Below are positions 59,742-64,000 of a stretch of DNA of 64,000 nucleotides, piece after piece. The position numbers and the translations under genes are program-made. The notes beneath the pieces are model-generated. The model ran no database searches and was not told where the DNA came from. It was given only the letters and a program-made list of their open reading frames with translations. The number at the start of each line of letters is the position of its first letter. Position 1 is the first letter of the stretch. Source of the DNA: Tetraselmis striata (lineage: Eukaryota; Chlorophyta; Chlorodendrophyceae; Chlorodendrales; Chlorodendraceae); assembly GCA_006384855.1 (NCBI GenBank), contig VCJN01001508.1:310001-374000 (forward strand), read 5' to 3'.

Positions 59742-59775
59742 GGGGGGGGGGGGGGGGGGAAGGGGGGGGGGGGGC
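59742..59775 (+). other. Paired G runs
   Basis: Two G runs separated by GAA. An opposite-strand run (poly(C) on the plus strand) lies at about 60167-60185. Confidence 0.85.
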
Positions 59776-60415
59776 GGGGGCCATATCGCTTTGCCAACTA
59801 AATATGCCAGGCATGCGCATACTTTGGGTATGATCTTCACTGCCTCAATCAAGTAGCGGCGTCCATGTTATCTTCGTCCCCATGTTTGACAAGACTAGCA
59901 TCATCAATGTCGCGGTCGCCTCCGGACTCGTCTATCGTGTCCGCAATAGCTTCGTCGCCGGCGCCCCCGGCATGGTACGCGTTATAGTCCTCATCCGATG
60001 ATGCTTTGCCCGCTCCACCATCGCCGCCACATCCACCGGCTTCGTCCCGACGCGGAAAGCAATGATGAACCTCGACGCCGCAGAGTTTGCTACACCAGAG
60101 CAGTCCGCCCCGAAATGCAATGCCGCACGTTTGTCCCAACCGCAGTTCCCCATACCGCTGACTCCCCCCCCCCCCCCCCCCCCCCACTTTCTCACCTCAG
60201 GTACGGTCGCCATGATGCAATTATGTTTATGATGCAATTGTTCACAGCCGCAGAACTAATTAGAGCTCAAGCGTACCATCTGGGTTGGCGGAGGTCCTCG
60301 GCTAATTTCCAGCAGCAATCGCAGAGGCAGAGGCAAAGGCAGAGGCATGCCAATGTCAACAACACTCGTATATGGGCAGTGGTATGACCACGAAATAAGA
60401 TGTAGTGGCATTTAT

Positions 60416-60435
60416 CTAGACCCACTGGGGTCTAG
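60416..60435. other. Short perfect inverted repeat
   Basis: Arms CTAGACCC and GGGTCTAG around a 4-nt loop. It lies close to the end of the MULE-like relic and could be a terminal-repeat remnant or chance. Confidence 0.4.
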
Positions 60436-60614
60436 GTGCAATATCCTATGAAATTGTCCAAATACGCTACTCAGAAGAGACATTTTTGGGGGTCAAAACG
60501 GCGCTAAAAATGGTCGCGATACCGAGTGAAATTTATTTATGTACGAATGTACTGCGATAAAAACCGGTTTCATCAAAAAAGAAGGCGGTGTGCGGATCTC
60601 ACTTTACGAATGTA

Positions 60615-61100
60615 CTAATAAGTGACGCTGTAGTCTATACGATGTACTGCGTTCGGCATGTGTCGTACCTCAAATAAGCCTTGCAGTCGCAGATTGGCAT
60701 TCCATCTTTGGAGGCGACCCGGTGAAGGGTGTGGCACCCCCTGCGAAGGTAGGGAACGCAAGCACATGTGGAATCTAGGGAGCGAATCTCCGACCAAACT
60801 TCGTCGGTGGATTCTGTCACGGCTTCTTTGTAACACTCTGAAACTCCGTGCCCTTGTACAAGTTGGCATTGGGGTAGAGGCCGTACCGAGTCGGGTGTAG
60901 GAAAGGTGCAGGTGCATGTACCTCGTCGTCAGAAACGGACTCTAACACACGCTTCCCACGTTAGCTCGTGTCGGTCTTTGTAAAATGGCAACCTCGTCGA
61001 AGGTATCACACGCCGGGCAGCCACTATATATGGCTTCCCTTGCATCCTCCCGCTTGCTGGGGAACGTGAAGGCCTCGCAAGGGCACGTCTAAGTATATTC
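60615..61100 (-). pseudogene. MULE-like transposase relic with a SWIM-type motif
   Basis: The minus strand reads VWSEIRSLDSTCACVPYLRR, then HTLHRVASKDGMPICDCKAY and LRYDTCRT. CxC followed by C-R-T in this spacing fits the CxCx(n)CxH SWIM zinc finger of Mutator-like transposases, with the last His replaced. Upstream on the same strand are GKRVLESVSDDE and a CxxC segment (SGCPACDTFDEVAILQRP) in other frames with stops. No catalytic core was recognised. It is a decayed fragment. Confidence 0.45.
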
Positions 61101-62439
61101 CTAGGTATATGTACATGCCTACTAGGCTCCGGATGCGGAGCGCACGGATACAAGAGCTAGGGGCGAGCCCTCGCGCGGCATCACGCCCAGCGGCGTCACT
61201 TCCACGATCGCGGAGGGACAAGGGGCAAGGCGGCACGGCTTGAGAGATGGGCGGCGGCGGACAAAATACGGAGGGGGCAACCATGCTGGGCTCGGACACC
61301 GGCGTCACAAGCGCGCGAGCGAGCACGACGCATAGGTTTAGGACGGTTGGTCGCGTCATGGCGGCAGCGGCTGGGTGCACCATGGCTAGCGGAGGCGGCG
61401 GCTGTATCCCGGGCGCCGGCGCGCGCAGCCGGCCGGTACGGGCGCGGCATCGCCAAGCGCGGTACGGATGACGGAGCAGACGCAGAGAGGGGCATGAAAG
61501 TCCATACATAGTACCCGCGTACGACTACCTCTGAAATAAGTCTATATTATGCCTCGAAAATTAGTTATACAACATGCCGCTGCCTTGTAGGATGCCTCCA
61601 TGCAGTGAGGATGGGGATGGGAACCTTTATTTTCCACTATGCGGGTTGAGGGGCGGTGCCCCTCACAATGCGTCACGATGCCTCCCTCCCTACCACACTG
61701 GAGGATGGGTGCATGGGACTGGAAACAAAGTGATGTATATATGCTGAGGGGCTTGGCCCACAAGGAATCACTGTGCCGGGGGCTGGAAGGGGGGGAATAG
61801 GAACCCCGCCTAGAGTGTTGCATTCTTCGGAGAATGAGCAAGCAGCCGGCCCTTCGCGGGTTCATGCAGCCGGCGGGCCGTGAGACAACTATTGGCCTAC
61901 ATGGCTTTGAAAAAACTCGCAGTAATAAGGTTGTGAGAAATTCCAAATGTCAAAGAGCGCTAATATAAACTCATGCAGCGGGTACGAGTAGTATTGGGAG
62001 CGACTACGACTCTTTTTCGACTCTCATCCCAATATAACGAGGGCAATTACACATCGACCGGGCGGCATGTAGCCCCGGGTTAAATTGGTTAATGCTGCAT
62101 TACCACCCCGTTGGGGTTCAATGAAGCAACCGTCAAAGGGATATGCCATACCTAAGACAACAGCTAGTGCAAGAGGTCAAGTGCTCGGGCGGCTTATTCG
62201 ACCGATAACCCCGTGCGAACTTCACTTCACTTTCATATGTACATACAAAATGTAATTATGTGAATTACAAAAGCGCTAGTAAGAAATTCGCCGCTAAGTA
62301 GCGGTACTAGGAAAGAAACAAAAGCCGCTTAAAAGCAGCCCGGAACATGCGCGAGGTGGGACGGTTCAGATGAGCGATGCGCGCCCGGCTGAAGGTCCGG
62401 GCCACCCGTGCACGTGTGTGCGAGAATGATCCTCATCGG
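61101..62439. other. Non-coding stretch, nothing recognised
   Basis: GC-rich open frames around 61.0-61.5 kb are low-complexity. No repeat landmark was seen. Confidence 0.35.
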
Positions 62440-62950
62440 CCGCGTTGTGCAACCTTGGCAACAAGATGACCTACGTACGAATCTATGCCGCATGATGGTG
62501 AGGCAACATGCACGCTCTCGAGCTGCCACCACTAGAAGCTCAACACCCGCCGGATGAAATGTCATGCGTGCAAGGCCGCTCACGACGAGCTCGAGTTATG
62601 CTGCACCGAGTGCATGGCGATGTGAGAGGCCGCCCCGATCCGCTAGCAAGCACTCGACAGCGCGCACCGTGCGGCGCGCCCCTTTGCTCAGCTTACCCAT
62701 GGTGCCGAAGACCATGTCCGTGTACTCCGACATTTCAAGGATGTCTCAAAGTCGGCCTTGTTGTCCCGGCTCCGAGTGCCACGATGTGTCGCCACATCCG
62801 CACTGCCCACCCCCGTTGCATGTCGCCCAATAACATGGTGTGCTCAAATCGATCCACAACCGTGGGCCCGGGCATTGCAGTGTACTTAACCCCGTGCCGC
62901 ACACGGCGCAGCTGGAATGGTATGTTTTCGTCAGATAGCCCAATTACGCC
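62440..62950 (-). pseudogene. Decayed coding relic, copy 2 (paired with 46335-46890)
   Basis: Same order of matching peptide segments as in copy 1 (FEHTMLLGDMQ, LSKGARRTVRA, VLSF...LESVH), with stops and frame changes. The upstream frame 62735-63100 extends it (ENIPFQLRRVRHGVKYTAMP). Family unknown. Confidence 0.55.
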
Positions 62951-63663
62951 AAATCGGGTGCGTATGTCAGTACATTCCGCTGTTGTGCACACCATCCGTG
63001 CGATTCTTGTAGTGATATTCTCGGTTGAACATTGCAGCGACTGATGCGTCGTGCGCAAGGGCGCCCGGAATCGGCCGAGTCCCCTGTTGCAGCGCCGCAC
63101 TACCTCCGCGCCGTACTTGTACTTCGGGAGGGGGGCATGGCCACGACCGTCTCAGCGAGCCGAGACAGCGCCGTTCGTTAATCTAGTTGAACGAGGTCCT
63201 AGCCATACCCCAATGGTTGCAGCACGAGGTGAAAGATCACGTTGGGATGCGCCCCCGATGGTGCCCCACGGCGCCCAGCACCCGCAACATGCGTGGCTAT
63301 TTCCTCTCGTCGCTAGAACATGCGACCTCGTCGTAGGCTCTCGCGGGCGAGAGATTAAGGCTTGCCGATGTATCCAACCGCTCCTAGGACTCATAGCTAT
63401 CCGGGGAGCCCCCGAACGCTGTTGTTGACCCCCTTCCGTGGGTGATGATGCTATGGTGTGTTTTCTTCGGCGCCACCCGGATTGGTGGGGCTTCAACCAC
63501 CCCGTGCACCAAACCACCCCCACGCCCCGGCTGAGTGTAGTTATCCCATAAACAAGCTGAAAGAGGTTAGATGTACGGTCAATGCCCCCCCCCCCCCTCC
63601 CTGGAACCCTTCAGCTCCCGGCCCAGTGCGCCAGTGACGGTGCCCCACGACGTCGCGCGCGCA
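62951..63663. other. Stretch between relics
   Basis: Open frames on both strands without recognisable features. A short C run lies near 63586. Confidence 0.3.
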
Positions 63664-63699
63664 TCAATATACCGGAAGTGCTTCTGCCGTGCATACGGT

Positions 63700-63993
63700 C
63701 GTGGGTGTGGTTGTAGGCACCTTGTCACTCGTCGTGGACGGACTCAATAACGCGCTTCCCGCGCGAGCTCGTGTCGGCCTCCATTCCCACGCCCCCACGG
63801 CGGTATGTCTCGTTTCTGGCCGAGTAGGGGCAGGTGTAGGGTTGGTTGCGTCGTCGTATGAGGAGGACTCCACCACGCGCTTGCCACGGGAGCATGTGCC
63901 ACCCTTGCTCGCGCTTGAGTGCACAGAAACCGAGCGCGAATCAGAAGCGCAGTTATATATCTTACCACACAGGCAGCACGTTACTTTCCTCAT
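63700..63993 (-). pseudogene. Cys-rich N-terminal-like fragment with repeated GKRV motif
   Basis: An ATG at 63993 opens MRKVTCCLCGKIYNCA, a possible zinc-binding start, followed by GTCSRGKRVVESSSYDD. In another frame about 110 bp downstream is ADTSSRGKRVIESVHDE-stop. The same motif is in the MULE-like relic (RGKRVLESVSDDE at about 60940-60990). It may be the start of a related element reaching the window edge. Confidence 0.35.
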
Positions 63994-64000
63994 GACGACG

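Overview
The window is nuclear DNA from a eukaryote. Two long genes are split into many short exons with consistent splice phases. The non-coding DNA is full of satellites, decayed transposons and G/C homopolymer runs. A ciliate/flagellate-type polycystin channel, a helicase-associated (HA) repeat protein and tyrosine-recombinase retroelement relics together suggest a flagellated microalga or similar protist. The sequence alone does not fix the phylum.

Layout. 1.06-3.3 kb (+): an array of ten near-identical 67-residue HA repeats, broken by one missing G. 5.96-11.6 kb (-): a 13-exon gene for an organelle-type TPR protein; I rebuilt it with every intron phase closing (581 aa). 11.6-16.2 kb: gene-poor, degenerate repeats. 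16.2-25.3 kb: a satellite block, with a dimeric 591-bp higher-order repeat in the middle and a second repeat family on both sides in opposite orientations. 26.4-38.6 kb (-): a 27-exon polycystin-2-like channel gene (1660 aa), in phase throughout, with two LamG-like domains and a Cys-rich ShK-like segment in its large extracellular region. 41.0-41.95 kb: a decayed Ty3/gypsy pol end. 42.05-44.56 kb (-) and 49.7-52.9 kb (+): two related elements with split direct repeats (A1-internal-B1-A2-B2), the hallmark of DIRS/PAT/Ngaro-type elements. The second encodes a full-looking tyrosine recombinase but has no room for a reverse transcriptase. 45-49 kb and 53-64 kb: mostly decayed coding relics (one sequence present twice, one MULE-like with a SWIM-type motif), dispersed repeats and homopolymers.

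Most unusual signals. (1) Long C-tracts (17-27 nt in the transcript) lie 3-28 nt downstream of the 5' splice site in 9 of 12 introns of the TPR gene; the polycystin gene shows the same in several introns. (2) The YR-only split-direct-repeat element has a second, differently filled relative 5 kb away that shares its ends and its B1/A2 junction. (3) The satellite block is organised symmetrically. Gene models come from reading splice sites and phases by eye; no transcript or database evidence was available.
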